From positions 6,913,501-6,977,500 of the forward strand of contig NZ_FNTA01000004.1 in NCBI RefSeq assembly GCF_900105055.1: 64,000 bases of DNA. The letters are read 5' to 3'. The translations under genes were made by a program, and so were the position numbers. The notes under the pieces are model-generated. The model did no database searches and was not told where the DNA came from. It saw only the letters and a list, made by a program, of their open reading frames with translations. The stretch comes from Amycolatopsis lurida (GTDB taxonomy: Bacteria > Actinomycetota > Actinomycetes > Mycobacteriales > Pseudonocardiaceae). Shown one piece after another: positions 23,716-32,359 of the stretch (position 1 is its first letter; every line of letters begins with the position of its first letter).

Positions 23716-25974
23716 ATGATCGACATCGTTGGTGACGAGCACGACACCGGGCCCCCGGGCCGCCGCAATCCCGCATCGACCCTCCTGAAGAACCTCCGCC
23801 ACGACCTCCCGGCTTCGGTCGTCGTCTTCCTCGTGGCCGTCCCGCTTTCGCTCGGCGTCGCACACGCCGCCGGAGCCCCCTTGCTCGCCGGACTCATCTC
23901 CGCCGTCGTCGGCGGAATCGTCGCGAGCCTCTTCGGCGCCTCCGTTCTGCAAGTCAGCGGTCCCTCCGCCGCGCTGACCATCGTCATCGCGGAGACCATC
24001 GCCACCTTCGGCTGGGCCGCCACCTGCGCGATCACCGCCGCGGCGGGCGTGGTCCAGATCCTCTTCGGCGTCTGCCGCGTCGCGCGGGCGAGCCTGGTGA
24101 TCTCGCCGGCCATCGTGCACGGCCTGCTCGCCGGGATCGGCCTGATCCTCGTCCTCGGCCAGCTGCACGTGGTGCTCGGTGGCACGCCTCGGAGTTCCGC
24201 GATCGAGAACGTCCTCGCGCTGCCGGGCCGGATCGTCGGGCACCACGACCAGGCCGCGCTGATCGGTGTCGTCACCGTCGGTGTCCTGCTGGCCTGGACC
24301 CGGATGCCGCGCTCGGTGCGCCGCGTCCCCGGCCCGCTCGCCGCAGTCGCGCTGGCGACCGGCCTTTCCGTCGCGGCCGGGATGGACCTGCCGCGCGTCG
24401 ACCTCCCGAACGGCTTGCCAGGGCTGGGTTTCGTCCCCGAGGCGCCGTCCGGGTCCTGGGCCGCGATCATCGCCGCCGTCCTCTCCATCGCGCTCATCGC
24501 CAGCCTGGAGAGCCTCCTTTCCGCCGTCGCCATCGACAAACTCCGCGACGGACGGCGTACCGACCTCGACCGCGAACTGATCGGGCAGGGCCTGGCGAAC
24601 GCCGCCTCCGGTTCGCTCGGCGGGTTCCCGGTCACCGGCGTCGTCGTGCGCACCATGACCAACTTCGAAGCGGGCGCCCGCACCCGGATGTCGGCGATCC
24701 TGCACAGCGTCTGGATCCTCGGCTGCTGCCTGTTCCTGGCGGGCGCCCTGCGGCTGATCCCGCTCGCCGCGCTCGCCGGTCTCCTCGTCTACGTCGGCGC
24801 CAAACTGGTCAACCTCACCAATCTCCGTGAGGTTCGCCGCCACGGTGACGTGCCGGTCTACCTCGCGACCCTGCTCGGCGCGGTCGCGGTCAACCTGCTC
24901 ACCGGCGTGGCCGCGGGAATCGTGGTGGCGCTCGCGCTGATGCTGCGCCGGATGCTGTTCTCCGGGATCCACGTCGAACGGGACGGCCCGCGGAGCCGCG
25001 TCGTCATCGAAGGCGCGCTCACTTTCCTTTCCGTGCCAAGGCTCACGACCGTCCTGACCCAAGTTCCCGAAGGTTCGGAGGTGACGCTCGAACTGTGCGT
25101 CGACTACCTCGACCACGCCGCTTTCGACTGCCTGCGCGGCTGGCAGCGCGCGTACGAACGCGCCGGGGGAACCGTGATCGTCGACGAGATCGGGCATCCG
25201 TGGTTCGGGCGCGGCAAGGCGGGCGTGCCGACCGTGCGCCGCGGCGTCGCGTCCCGCGTGGTGCCGCGGTGGCTCGCGCCGTGGTCGCAATGGCAGGCCG
25301 AACATCTCGAACTGCCGAGCCAGCGCGGCGGCAGCGTTCCGTTGTGCCGTGGTGCTTCGGAGTTCCAGCGGCGGACGGCGCCGTTGCTGCGCAGCACGTG
25401 GGACGGGCTGGCGAACGGGCAACGGCCGCACACGTTGTTCGTCACCTGTGGCGATGCGCGGATCGTGCCGAACTTGATCACCACCAGCGGGCCCGGCGAC
25501 CTGTTCACCGTGCGGAACATCGGAAATCTCGTCCCGCACGCCAGTGCCGAGGCGGATTTCTCGGTGGGGGCGGCGATCGAGTACGCCGTCGGGCTGCTGC
25601 GGGTGCGGGAAGTGGTGGTGTGCGGGCATTCCGGCTGCGGGGCGATGAAGGCGTTGCTCGGTGACGCGCCCACCGGTCTCGTGCACCTCGGTGGCTGGCT
25701 GCGCCACGGCGAGGCGACGTTGCGGCGCAGGGGAAGCGAAGGGCCGCTGCTGCTCGACGGCGCCCGTCCCCGGCACGAGGCGGATCTGCTCGCCTTGCAC
25801 AACGTGGTGCAGCAACTGGAAAACCTGCGCTCGTACCCGGTGGTGGAGGCCGCGCTGGCGCGGGGCGAACTCCGGCTGACGGGGATGTACTTCGACGTCG
25901 GGAAGGCGAATGTGTACCTGCTCGACGAAGCGCTGCGGTCGTTCACGTCGGCGGCGGCCCCGGTGAAGTCCTGA
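23716..25974 (+). CDS. SulP anion transporter fused to beta-carbonic anhydrase, copy 1
   Basis: The 752-residue membrane protein has three parts. Residues about 25-415 form the SulP transporter with 10 or more helices (FLVAVPLSLGVAHAAGAPLL, ISPAIVHGLLAGIGLILVLG, IALIASLESLLSAVAIDKL). Residues about 425-530 are a STAS-like domain (GALTFLSVPRLTTVLTQVPE, TVIVDEIGHPW). Residues about 565-745 are a beta-class carbonic anhydrase with the zinc ligands in VTCGDARIVP (Cys, with the Asp/Arg dyad) and VVCGHSGCGAMKAL (His, Cys). It probably imports bicarbonate or another anion and interconverts it with CO2. It lies between bioA and bioD. No Shine-Dalgarno is seen before the ATG. A terminator hairpin follows. 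Confidence 0.9.
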   Translation: MIDIVGDEHDTGPPGRRNPASTLLKNLRHDLPASVVVFLVAVPLSLGVAHAAGAPLLAGLISAVVGGIVASLFGASVLQVSGPSAALTIVIAETIATFGWAATCAITAAAGVVQILFGVCRVARASLVISPAIVHGLLAGIGLILVLGQLHVVLGGTPRSSAIENVLALPGRIVGHHDQAALIGVVTVGVLLAWTRMPRSVRRVPGPLAAVALATGLSVAAGMDLPRVDLPNGLPGLGFVPEAPSGSWAAIIAAVLSIALIASLESLLSAVAIDKLRDGRRTDLDRELIGQGLANAASGSLGGFPVTGVVVRTMTNFEAGARTRMSAILHSVWILGCCLFLAGALRLIPLAALAGLLVYVGAKLVNLTNLREVRRHGDVPVYLATLLGAVAVNLLTGVAAGIVVALALMLRRMLFSGIHVERDGPRSRVVIEGALTFLSVPRLTTVLTQVPEGSEVTLELCVDYLDHAAFDCLRGWQRAYERAGGTVIVDEIGHPWFGRGKAGVPTVRRGVASRVVPRWLAPWSQWQAEHLELPSQRGGSVPLCRGASEFQRRTAPLLRSTWDGLANGQRPHTLFVTCGDARIVPNLITTSGPGDLFTVRNIGNLVPHASAEADFSVGAAIEYAVGLLRVREVVVCGHSGCGAMKALLGDAPTGLVHLGGWLRHGEATLRRRGSEGPLLLDGARPRHEADLLALHNVVQQLENLRSYPVVEAALARGELRLTGMYFDVGKANVYLLDEALRSFTSAAAPVKS

Positions 25975-25985
25975 GTTCTCCGCAA

Positions 25986-26040
25986 GTCCGTGAAGGCCTC
26001 CTTGCCTGCCTTCAGGGTAGGGAAGGAGGCCTTCACGGAC
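25986..26040. terminator. Hairpin terminator between the two SulP genes
   Basis: The arms TCCGTGAAGGCCTCCTT and AAGGAGGCCTTCACGGA are exact complements around a loop of about 19 bases. The sequence family is that of the hairpin at 1731-1785. It shows that the two SulP-carbonic anhydrase genes are separate transcription units. Confidence 0.8.
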
Positions 26041-26166
26041 GGTCGAATTGACCGGGCGGCCGACCGATACATCCCAGGATTCGGGAGCCCATAAGGCTTT
26101 TCGCAACGCACGAGACACCTCCGGGCAACAGAACCGGCCGAAAGTGGGCCACGCCACCCGCCAGTG

Positions 26167-26224
26167 GAGTGATATTCACTCGATAGGGTGGTGCATATCG
26201 GACAATTCACCAGTTACCTGGTGA
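26167..26224. promoter_or_regulatory. Promoter region with two short palindromes before the second SulP gene
   Basis: GAGTGATATTCACTC (26167-26181, arms of 6) and TCACCAGTTACCTGGTGA (26207-26224, arms of 7 around TTAC) flank a TAGGGT hexamer at 26184-26189 that could be a -10 element. The second palindrome ends two bases before the ATG at 26227. The layout suggests an operator for a repressor; which one is unknown. Confidence 0.4.
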
Positions 26225-26226
26225 TC

Positions 26227-28434
26227 ATGATGGTGATCATCAAGAAACCTCTCGCCGTGCTCCGGCACGACCTGCCCGCCTCGTTGGTGGTGTTCCTCGT
26301 CGCCGTCCCGCTCTCGCTCGGGATCGCTCTCGCGTCAGGGGCGCCGATCGTCGCGGGGTTGATCGCCGCCGTGGTGGGAGGTGTGGTCGCCGGCGCACTC
26401 GGCGGCTCCGCGCTCCAGGTCAGCGGCCCGGCCGCCGGGTTGACGGTGATCATGGCCGAGACCATCGCGACCTTCGGCTGGGCGACCACCTGCGCGATCA
26501 CCGTCGTCGCGGGCGCGCTCCAGATCCTGCTGGGCCTGAGCCGCATCGCCCGCGCGGCGCTCGCGATCTCGCCCGCCATCGTCCACGGCATGCTCGCGGG
26601 CATCGGTGTCACGATCGTCCTCGGCCAGCTCCACGTCGTGCTGGGCGGAACGGCCCAGAGCTCGGCGCTCAAGAACATCGCCGAACTGCCCGCGCAGATC
26701 GTCGGCCACCACGACACCGCCGCGCTGATCGGCGTGCTCACCATCGGCATCCTGCTGCTGTGGCCGCGGCTTCCCGCGTCCGTCCGCAAGGTGCCCGGCC
26801 CGCTCGCCGCGATCGCACTGGTGACCGTGCTGTCCGTCGCCGCCGGGATGACCCTGCCCCGCGTCGACCTCCCGGGTGACCTGCTCAACATCCGCTTCGC
26901 CCCCGAATTCCCGGACGCGGGCTGGGGCGCGTTCGCCGTCGCGGTCATCACCATCGCGCTGATCGCCAGCGTGGAAAGCCTGCTGTCGGCCGTCGCCGTC
27001 GACAAGATGCACACCGGACCGCGGTCGAACCTCGACCGCGAACTGATCGGGCAGGGCGCCGCGAACATGACCTCCGGCGCGCTGGGCGGCCTCCCGGTCA
27101 CCGGCGTGATCGTCCGCAGTTCCACGAACGTCGCCGCCGGCGCGCGCACCCGCGTGTCCGCGATCCTGCACGGCGTCTGGATCCTGGTGTTCGTCGCCGC
27201 GTTCGCCGGGCTGATCCAGAACATCCCGCTCGCCGCGCTGGCGGGCCTGCTCGTCCACGTCGGCGCGAAGCTGGTGAACCCCGGCCACATGAAGCAGGTC
27301 CTCAAACACGGCGACCTGGGGCTGTACCTGGTGACGCTCGCCGGGGTCGTCGTCTTCGACCTGCTCACCGGCGTCCTGCTCGGGATCGCGCTTTCGGTGC
27401 TGCTGATGCTCCGGCGCACGGTGTGGTCCGGCATCCACGCCGAACGCGACGGTGACGAGTGGCGCGTCGTCGTCGAAGGCGTTCTGACGTTCCTTTCGGT
27501 ACCGAGGCTCAGCCGGGTGCTCGCGACCGTTCCCGACGGCGCGAAGGTGACCCTGGAACTGGTCGTCGACTACCTCGACCACGCCGCCTTCGAGAGCCTT
27601 TCGAACTGGCAGCAGGCGCACGAACGCGCCGGCGGGCAGGTGGTCGTGGACGAGATCGGGCACCCGTGGTTCGCCAACGGCAAATCCGGCGATCCCACGC
27701 TGACCAGGACGGCCGCGACGGGTTCGGTGCCGCGGTTCCTCGCGCCGTGGTCCGACTGGCAGGCCAAGGACATCGAGGTGCCCGGCCAGCGCGGCGGCCC
27801 CACCCTGCGCGGGGCGACCGAGTTCCAGCGGCGCACCGCCGCGCTCATGCAGCCCGCGCTCAGCAAACTGGCGGGCGGCCAGTCGCCGCACACCCTGTTC
27901 ATCACCTGCGGTGACGCGCGGATCGTGCCGAACATGATCACCACGAGCGGACCCGGCGACCTGTTCACCGTCCGCAACATCGGGAACCTGGTGCCCGCCC
28001 GCCGGGCCGACCCGTCGATGGGTGCCACCGTCGAGTTCGCCGTCGGCGTGCTGAAGGTGCGCGAGATCGTGGTCTGCGGGCACTCCGGCTGCGGTGCGAT
28101 GCAGGCCCTGGCGACCGGTGCCCCGGATGGCGCGCCGATGCTGGCTTCGTGGCTGCGGCACGCCGAGCCGAGCGCGAACCGCGAGGTGGGGGTGACCCTC
28201 GACGGCGAACGCCCGGAATCCGAGGTCGACCGGCTGGCCCTGCAGAACGTGCTGCAGCAGCTGGAGCACCTGCGCCACTACCCGCTGATCGCCGAGGCGG
28301 AGGCACGCGGCGAACTGCATCTGACCGGGATGTACTTCGACGTCGGGGCGGCGCAGGTCTATCTGTCCGATGAGGAGAGCCCGGCGTTCGCACCGGTCGG
28401 CGCCGTCGCCACCGTGCCCGAGCAGGGGAGCTGA
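26227..28434 (+). CDS. SulP anion transporter fused to beta-carbonic anhydrase, copy 2
   Basis: This 735-residue paralogue of the preceding gene has the same SulP-STAS-carbonic anhydrase order (MVIIKKPLAVLRHDLPASLV; ISPAIVHGMLAGIGVTIVLG; ITCGDARIVPNMITTSGPGD; VVCGHSGCGAMQAL). All zinc ligands and the Asp/Arg dyad are present. The ATG at 26227 is chosen because the alternatives at 26188 and 26191 would lie in the apparent promoter. No Shine-Dalgarno is visible for any of them. The two copies are similar along their full length, a tandem duplication that has diverged. Each has its own promoter region. Different control or anion preference may explain why both are kept. Confidence 0.9.
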   Translation: MMVIIKKPLAVLRHDLPASLVVFLVAVPLSLGIALASGAPIVAGLIAAVVGGVVAGALGGSALQVSGPAAGLTVIMAETIATFGWATTCAITVVAGALQILLGLSRIARAALAISPAIVHGMLAGIGVTIVLGQLHVVLGGTAQSSALKNIAELPAQIVGHHDTAALIGVLTIGILLLWPRLPASVRKVPGPLAAIALVTVLSVAAGMTLPRVDLPGDLLNIRFAPEFPDAGWGAFAVAVITIALIASVESLLSAVAVDKMHTGPRSNLDRELIGQGAANMTSGALGGLPVTGVIVRSSTNVAAGARTRVSAILHGVWILVFVAAFAGLIQNIPLAALAGLLVHVGAKLVNPGHMKQVLKHGDLGLYLVTLAGVVVFDLLTGVLLGIALSVLLMLRRTVWSGIHAERDGDEWRVVVEGVLTFLSVPRLSRVLATVPDGAKVTLELVVDYLDHAAFESLSNWQQAHERAGGQVVVDEIGHPWFANGKSGDPTLTRTAATGSVPRFLAPWSDWQAKDIEVPGQRGGPTLRGATEFQRRTAALMQPALSKLAGGQSPHTLFITCGDARIVPNMITTSGPGDLFTVRNIGNLVPARRADPSMGATVEFAVGVLKVREIVVCGHSGCGAMQALATGAPDGAPMLASWLRHAEPSANREVGVTLDGERPESEVDRLALQNVLQQLEHLRHYPLIAEAEARGELHLTGMYFDVGAAQVYLSDEESPAFAPVGAVATVPEQGS

Positions 28435-28482
28435 CCGGCCCGTTCAGCCATCCTTCACTCCGACCCACTAAGTTCAACGCAC

Positions 28483-29205
28483 GTGAGCATGCTGGTCATG
28501 ACCGGCACCGGTACCGGTGTCGGCAAGACGATCTCCACCGCCGCCATCGCCGCTCTGGCCGCCGGTCAGGGCCAGCGTGTCGCCGTGCTGAAACCGGCGC
28601 AGACCGGAGTGGGCCCGGACGAGCCGGGCGACCTCGCGGACGTGCTCCGGCTCGCCGGCCCGGTCACCACCCGTGAGCTGCGAAGATATCCGGATCCGCT
28701 GTCGCCGGAGGCGGCCGCCAGGCTGTCGGGACTGCCGACGCTGGCCCCGAGCGAGATCGCCGCCGCGGCGAGCGACCTCAACGGCGAACACGACCTCACG
28801 CTCATCGAAGGCGCGGGAGGCCTGCTGGTCCGCTTCGACGCCGACGGGGCGACGCTGGCCGATGTCGCGTGGTCGCTGGGCGCGCTGGTCATCATCGTCG
28901 CCGAGGCCGGCCTGGGCACGCTCAACGCGACCGCGTTGACCGCCGAGGTCGCCACCAAACGCGGGCTCACCGTGGCCGGGGTGATCATCGGCTCGTGGCC
29001 GGACGAGCCGGATCTGGCGGCGGTGTCGAACCTGGCCGACCTGCCGGTCGCCGCCGGTGCCCCGCTGCTGGGCGTGCTGCCCGCCGGACTGGGCACGGCC
29101 GGGCCCGAGGAGTTCGCCGACCGGGCCAGGGCCGGCCTCTCGCCGTGGTTCGGCGGGGAGTTCGACCCGGAATGCTTCGTCGGCCGCGCGTCGGCCCAGA
29201 AGTGA
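28483..29205 (+). CDS. bioD: Dethiobiotin synthetase BioD
   Basis: This enzyme uses ATP and CO2 to close the ureido ring of dethiobiotin from diaminopelargonate. The 240-residue product has the P-loop TGTGTGVGKTISTA at the N-terminus, the substrate segment LKPAQTGVGPDEPGDL, and the second metal/ATP region LIEGAGGLLVRFD. The GTG start has TAAGTT 8 bases upstream and no Shine-Dalgarno, which suggests a leaderless mRNA; an ATG two codons later is also possible. CO2 is a direct substrate, which is notable beside two carbonic anhydrase fusions. bioB follows after 84 bases. Confidence 0.95.
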   Translation: MSMLVMTGTGTGVGKTISTAAIAALAAGQGQRVAVLKPAQTGVGPDEPGDLADVLRLAGPVTTRELRRYPDPLSPEAAARLSGLPTLAPSEIAAAASDLNGEHDLTLIEGAGGLLVRFDADGATLADVAWSLGALVIIVAEAGLGTLNATALTAEVATKRGLTVAGVIIGSWPDEPDLAAVSNLADLPVAAGAPLLGVLPAGLGTAGPEEFADRARAGLSPWFGGEFDPECFVGRASAQK

Positions 29206-29289
29206 CCTGCGTCGCTGTGGCCGAGGCGCCCGGTCGTGCACGATGATGTGCCTTCGCTTCACCGCCCCACCCCGAACAGGAGCCGCCTC

Positions 29290-30306
29290 GTGACCACTGC
29301 CCCGGAGACCGTCGACATCCTCGCCGTGGCGCGTGACCAGGTCCTCGAGCGTGGTGTCGGGCTCAGCGAAGAGCAGATCCTCGAGGTCCTGCGCCTCGAC
29401 GACGACCACCTGACCGACCTGCTGGCGCTGGCCCACGAGGTCCGGATGCGCTGGTGCGGCCCCGAGGTCGAGGTCGAGGGCATCATCAGCCTCAAGACCG
29501 GCGGCTGCCCGGAGGACTGCCACTTCTGCTCGCAGTCCGGCCGTTTCCCGACGCCGGTGCGGTCGGCGTGGCTGGACATCCCCGGCCTGGTCAAGGCCGC
29601 CCGCCAGACCGCCGAGACCGGCGCGACGGAGTTCTGCATCGTCGCCGCCGTCCGCGGCCCCGACAAGCGGCTGCTCTCGCAGGTCCGCGAGGGGATCAAG
29701 GCCATCCGCGAGGACGGCAACGACATCCAGATCGCCTGCTCGCTCGGCATGCTCACCCAGGAACAGGTCGACGAGCTCGTCGAGATGGGCGTGCACCGCT
29801 ACAACCACAACCTGGAGACCGCGCGCTCGCATTTCGCGAACGTCGTCACCACGCACACGTGGGAGGAGCGCTGGGAGACCCTGCGCATGATCCGCGAGGC
29901 GGGCATGGAGGTCTGCTGCGGCGGCATCATCGGCATGGGGGAGAGCATCGAGCAGCGCGCCGAATTCGCCGCGCAGCTGGCCGAGCTGAACCCGGACGAG
30001 TGCACGATGAACTTCCTCATCCCGCAGCCGGGCACGCCGTACGAGGGATACGAGGTCGTCGAGGGCAAGGACGCGCTGCGCACCGTGGCCGCGTTCCGGC
30101 TGGCGATGCCCCGTCCGCTGCTCCGCTTCTCCGGCGGCCGTGAGCTGACCTTCGGCGACCTGGGTACCAAACAGGGCATGCTCGGTGGCATCAACGCGAT
30201 CATCGTCGGCAACTACCTGACCAACCTCGGCCGCCCGGCCACCGCGGACCTGGCGATGCTCGAGGAGCTGAAGATGCCGGTGAAGGCGATCAGTGACGTC
30301 CTCTGA
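29290..30306 (+). CDS. bioB: Biotin synthase BioB (radical SAM)
   Basis: BioB inserts sulfur into dethiobiotin by radical SAM chemistry. The 338-residue product has the CxxxCxxC radical SAM motif in GGCPEDCHFCSQSG. The SAM and substrate segments are EFCIVAAVRGPDKR, YNHNLETARSHF, CCGGIIGMGE and FLIPQPGTPYEGY, and the auxiliary cluster region is RFSGGRELTFGDLGTKQGML. The GTG at 29290 is preferred because AGGAG lies 8 bases upstream. Its last 14 bases overlap the next gene, a small Cys-rich protein, in the order bioB-Rv1590-Rv1591 known from M. tuberculosis. Confidence 0.97.
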   Translation: MTTAPETVDILAVARDQVLERGVGLSEEQILEVLRLDDDHLTDLLALAHEVRMRWCGPEVEVEGIISLKTGGCPEDCHFCSQSGRFPTPVRSAWLDIPGLVKAARQTAETGATEFCIVAAVRGPDKRLLSQVREGIKAIREDGNDIQIACSLGMLTQEQVDELVEMGVHRYNHNLETARSHFANVVTTHTWEERWETLRMIREAGMEVCCGGIIGMGESIEQRAEFAAQLAELNPDECTMNFLIPQPGTPYEGYEVVEGKDALRTVAAFRLAMPRPLLRFSGGRELTFGDLGTKQGMLGGINAIIVGNYLTNLGRPATADLAMLEELKMPVKAISDVL

Positions 30307-30496
30307 CGAACCCGCGTTCTGTGTCCACTGTGGACAGATGTCCGCCGGTGGCGCGGAACATCCCGCTTGCCACAACCCGAGAACGGCACTCGAACCGCCG
30401 CGCTACTGCACGTACTGCGCGCGGCGGATGGTCGTCCAGATCACCCCGGTCGGCTGGACGGCCCGGTGCAGCCGTCACGGTGAACTCGCCGGCTGA
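30293..30496 (+). CDS. bsaP: BsaP-like biotin synthase auxiliary protein
   Basis: The 67-residue product has four Cys/His groups: FCVHCGQ, HPACHN, YCTYCARRM and RCSRHGEL. This pattern suits a small zinc-ribbon or iron-sulfur protein. It starts inside the end of bioB (GTG at 30293), so the two are translationally coupled. Homologues directly after bioB in mycobacteria (Rv1590) have been named BsaP, an auxiliary protein needed for biotin synthase activity. I assign it by position, size and Cys pattern. Confidence 0.85.
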   Translation: MTSSDEPAFCVHCGQMSAGGAEHPACHNPRTALEPPRYCTYCARRMVVQITPVGWTARCSRHGELAG

Positions 30497-30506
30497 CTTC
30501 CCGCGA

Positions 30507-30560
30507 TTCGTCCTCTGAACGCGGTGGTTGCACGCGCAACGACCGCATTCGGAGGACGAA
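30507..30560. terminator. Long imperfect palindrome after bsaP
   Basis: TTCGTCCTCTGAACGCGGTG and its partner CGACCGCATTCGGAGGACGAA pair over about 25 bases with a few mismatches around ACGC. The left flank CCCGCGATTCGTC is shared with the palindrome at 57986-58042, so the two form a second repeat family. It probably ends the bioDB-bsaP transcript. Confidence 0.65.
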
Positions 30561-30635
30561 ACGCGGTGGAGGCGCGTGCGCTGGGGGCGTCATTGGTTAC
30601 GCTCTGCACAAGCAGCACGAGGGAGGAGTCCGGGG

Positions 30636-31241
30636 TTGGGCGAGACGACCGGTAAACCGGCGCATCTGTCTTCCAGCGTGCCCGACCCCTGGTCGGTGCC
30701 CGTCCTGCCGAGGCCGCACCGCCCGCACCCCAAGGTCGTCGTCAAGGCCGATCTGCTGCCCGCGATCAGCGTCCTGTCCACGGCGGGCCTGCTCGGCTTC
30801 CCGCTGGCCTGGCTGTGGTCGCGGCTCGCGCCGCCCCAGCGGATGCGCGTGATCAACGACCGCGGCACCCTCGCCCCGCTGGAGCTGGAGAGCTGGCACC
30901 GCTTCGACGATCTGGCGATCTACGGTTTCCTCGCGCTCGGAGCCGGGCTGCTGATCGGCATCGTGACCTGGCTGCTCCGGGAGCGCCGCGGTCCGGTCGT
31001 CCTGATCGCCGCGACCGGCGGCGCGACCCTCGCGGGCTGGCTGGGGACGACGATGGGCGTCGCGTTCGCCAACGGCCGCTACGAGATCGCCTCGACGCCC
31101 GCAGTCGGCGACGTCATCACGAAGGCGCCGCAGATCGAATCCCCGTGGATCATGCTCGCCGCGCCGTTGATGACCACGCTGGCGTACACGTTGCTGACCG
31201 CGTGGAACGGACGGGAAGACCTGGGCCGCCGCCTCGGCTGA
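30636..31241 (+). CDS. DUF2567 membrane protein (Rv1591-like)
   Basis: The 201-residue product starts with TTG; GAGGAG lies 6 bases upstream and no better start fits. A hydrophilic N-terminus of about 45 residues leads to four membrane segments: LLPAISVLSTAGLLGFPLAW, LAIYGFLALGAGLLIGIVTW, VVLIAATGGATLAGWLGTTM and WIMLAAPLMTTLAYTLLTAW. The last is followed by a short Arg-rich tail. The family is actinobacterial and of unknown function. It follows bioB and the small Cys gene in the same order in mycobacteria, but a palindrome before it makes co-transcription uncertain. No biotin-related motif is visible. Confidence 0.8.
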   Translation: MGETTGKPAHLSSSVPDPWSVPVLPRPHRPHPKVVVKADLLPAISVLSTAGLLGFPLAWLWSRLAPPQRMRVINDRGTLAPLELESWHRFDDLAIYGFLALGAGLLIGIVTWLLRERRGPVVLIAATGGATLAGWLGTTMGVAFANGRYEIASTPAVGDVITKAPQIESPWIMLAAPLMTTLAYTLLTAWNGREDLGRRLG

Positions 31242-31289
31242 CGGATTTCCTCTAGGGTGGGCCGGGACACATCTCTAGGGGGCTTTCTC

Positions 31290-32348
31290 TTGACCGACGA
31301 CATCGAGGTTTCCCGGCACAACGCCGTCCGCTTCCCGGGTATCAGCCCGCGCGCCTACGAACACCCCGTCGATCGCGGCGCGCTGGCCACACTGCGCGCC
31401 GTTCCCGGGTTCGCGCAGGTCGTGAAGGCGGTTTCGGGCTTCTACGCCGAACGCGGCGAGCGGCTGATGGCCCTCGCGTCCGCGATCAGGGTCGGCCCGA
31501 AGCAGTATCCGGAGCTGGACAAACTGCGCAACGAATGCGCCGAAACGCTCGACCTCGATCGCGTGCCGAACCTGTTCGTCGCCCGCAGCCCCGAGGTCAA
31601 CGCGCAGACGATCGGCATGGACGAGCCGTTCATCGTGCTCAACACCGCGGCCGTCGAGGCGATGGACCTCGCGTCGCTGCGGTTCGTGATCGGGCACGAG
31701 ATGGGGCACGTGCTGTCCGGGCACGCGGTGTACCGCACCATCATGATCCGGCTGATCGGCCTGCAGATGTCGATGTCGTGGACGCCGGTGAGCGCGATCG
31801 GCATCCGCGTCGTCATCGCGGCGCTGCGCGAGTGGTACCGCAAGGCCGAACTGTCCTGCGACCGCGCCGGTCTGCTGTGCTCGCAGGACCCGACGGCGGC
31901 GTTGCGCTCGCAGATCCTGGTCGCGGGAGGTATCGACCCGTCGAAGATCGACATCCCGGCCTTCCTGCAGCAGGCGGCGGAATACGAGTCGGTCGAGGAC
32001 ATCCGCGACAGCTACCTGAAGCTGCGCTACGTCGAGACGATGTCGCATCCGCTGGCCGTCGTGCGCGCCGCGCAACTGCAGAAGTGGGCCGCGTCGGAGG
32101 AGTACCGGGGGATCCTGGCGGGTGAGTACCCGCGCCGCGACGAGGACGCGCCGTCGTCCAACTGGACCGACGACCTGAAGTCGGCCGCGAAGTCGTACAA
32201 GGACTCGTGGACCAGCTCGGCCGACCCGCTGACGAAGGTGTTCAGCGATGTCGGCGAGGCGGTGTCCGGGGCGGCGGGCAAGGTGTGGAGCAAGTTCGGC
32301 GGGGGCAACGGTTCGGACGAGGGTGCTGCGCCGGAGTCCGGCAAGTAG
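31290..32348 (+). CDS. M48 family zinc metallopeptidase (HtpX-like, soluble)
   Basis: The 352-residue product has the zinc motif HEMGH in FVIGHEMGHVLSGHAVYR and a third ligand region in KAELSCDRAGLL (Glu). This is the M48 pattern. The segments around the site (WTPVSAIGIRVVIAAL) are only mildly hydrophobic, so it may be peripheral rather than fully integral. The C-terminal 70 residues are disordered and Gly/Ser-rich (KFGGGNGSDEG). The TTG start is supported by AGGGGG 8 bases upstream; TAGGGT at 31253 could be the -10. It is convergent with the Lon-domain gene (11 bases between stops). Substrates are unknown. Confidence 0.85.
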   Translation: MTDDIEVSRHNAVRFPGISPRAYEHPVDRGALATLRAVPGFAQVVKAVSGFYAERGERLMALASAIRVGPKQYPELDKLRNECAETLDLDRVPNLFVARSPEVNAQTIGMDEPFIVLNTAAVEAMDLASLRFVIGHEMGHVLSGHAVYRTIMIRLIGLQMSMSWTPVSAIGIRVVIAALREWYRKAELSCDRAGLLCSQDPTAALRSQILVAGGIDPSKIDIPAFLQQAAEYESVEDIRDSYLKLRYVETMSHPLAVVRAAQLQKWAASEEYRGILAGEYPRRDEDAPSSNWTDDLKSAAKSYKDSWTSSADPLTKVFSDVGEAVSGAAGKVWSKFGGGNGSDEGAAPESGK

Positions 32349-32359
32349 CGCTCGAGGAT

